Of a DNA stretch of 5,305 nucleotides, positions 4,930 to 5,305 are shown in pieces. Position 1 is the first letter of the stretch. Each line of letters opens with the position of its first letter. Position numbers and translations under genes: made by a program. Under the pieces are notes generated by a model that was not told the origin of the DNA, did no database searches, and saw only the letters and a list, made by a program, of their open reading frames with translations. The DNA comes from Mollicutes bacterium (lineage in GTDB: Bacteria > Bacillota_I > Bacilli_A > Izemoplasmatales > Izemoplasmataceae): contig PWKX01000002.1 of the NCBI GenBank assembly GCA_003559585.1, positions 1 to 5,305 on the forward strand, in the 5' to 3' direction.

Positions 4930-5305
4930 GATGATACCATCGTTTGTTTAATGCTTGTTAAAAACGCAGTCATCACCTTCGTATGAGCATCATAGTGTTT
5001 AAGCATCTCTAAAGCATCCATGGGATGTTTTCTATGAACATAAGCGTTGCGTAATTGTCGGGGTGATTTATGGTGTCTAAGGCCTTCACCACCAGGAAAA
5101 ATTTCAAATATCACAGACTGAGAAATAGGGATCTTTAAGGCAGTCACGGCTTTTAATATGTTAGGTAGATATAGACGCACTGGAACTTTTTTTCCACGTT
5201 GCTTTTTATGCTGCTTAATCAATGCTTGTGCCGCGACTTCACAATTAATATACATCGCAACATACGCAGCAACACCGCGGTGATGTGTCAAGTCATACGT
5301 GGTAT
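4911..5305 (-). CDS. Hypothetical helical protein with a HEPN-like RNxxxH motif, C-terminal part (5' end outside window)
   Basis: The minus-strand frame is open from the right edge to a TAA at 4913-4911, giving 130 complete residues (TTYDLTHHRGVAAYV...). A TTG at 5291-5289 could be a start, but it has no convincing ribosome binding site in the few bases visible and the frame stays open upstream, so I treat the gene as truncated by the window. Counting from the first complete codon, likely helices lie at about 10-33, 43-54 and 95-122. R85-N86-A-Y-V-H90 (nucleotides 5051-5034) fits the R-polar-x3-H motif of HEPN proteins, often RNases in toxin-antitoxin and defence systems or nucleotidyltransferase partners. 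It lies, as expected, before a final long helix. The protein is rich in His, Lys and Arg (PVRLYLPN, GLRHHKSPRQLRN, HRKHP). I do not recognise the family with certainty; the HEPN assignment is a hypothesis from one motif and helical content. The gene converges on pyrG and shares its terminator. Confidence 0.6.
   Translation of the reverse strand, partial: TTYDLTHHRGVAAYVAMYINCEVAAQALIKQHKKQRGKKVPVRLYLPNILKAVTALKIPISQSVIFEIFPGGEGLRHHKSPRQLRNAYVHRKHPMDALEMLKHYDAHTKVMTAFLTSIKQTMVSSKKSQG

Noticed and set aside
1..5305. UGA-to-tryptophan recoding (Mycoplasma-type code)
   Set aside because: All tryptophans checked are TGG and no gene contains an in-frame TGA, so nothing in the window calls for code 4.
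1..5305. Mobile element, CRISPR array, tRNA or rRNA genes
   Set aside because: I saw no regularly spaced repeats, terminal inverted repeats, transposase or integrase motifs, or tRNA cloverleaf arms on either strand.

Overview
The window looks like a chromosomal segment from a low-GC Gram-positive-type bacterium (Bacillota, or an Acholeplasma/Izemoplasma-like member of the Mycoplasmatota). This rests on the AT-rich sequence (about 40% GC judged by eye), sigma-A-like promoters, purine-rich ribosome binding sites and the gene families present. The standard bacterial code fits: every tryptophan codon I checked in the main genes is TGG, none of the genes has an in-frame TGA, and all five visible stop codons are TAA. 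This rules out nothing within Acholeplasma-like groups but gives no support for UGA-to-Trp recoding.

Left part (1-2235, minus strand): an apparent three-gene envelope operon, transcribed leftward from a strong TTGACA-type promoter at 2206-2235. It encodes a YdbS-like protein with one bacterial PH domain, a YdbT-like protein with three (the two genes overlap), and the N-terminus of an MscS-type mechanosensitive channel that runs off the left edge. The channel gene appears to start at TTG and is easy to miss. All three products are membrane proteins.

Middle (2229-3160, plus strand): a divergently transcribed PAP2-family membrane phosphatase with a complete catalytic signature and an extra hydrophobic C-terminal half. 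Its extended -10 promoter lies back-to-back with the ydbS-like promoter.

Right-centre (3161-4929, plus strand): pyrG (CTP synthase) with its own promoter and a short leader. The predicted transcript starts GGGC and runs into a terminator hairpin whose 5' arm is the pyrimidine run CCUCCU. This is the arrangement of the CTP-sensing reiterative-transcription attenuator described for Bacillus subtilis pyrG, and it is the most interesting regulatory signal here. pyrG ends at a bidirectional hairpin terminator shared with the convergent gene.

Right edge (4911-5305, minus strand): the C-terminal 130 codons of a mostly helical protein that I cannot place in a named family. It carries an R-N-x3-H motif in a setting that resembles HEPN-domain proteins, and its 5' end is outside the window.

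I saw no tRNA, rRNA, CRISPR array, insertion sequence or long repeat. No stretch above 300 bases lacks a gene.
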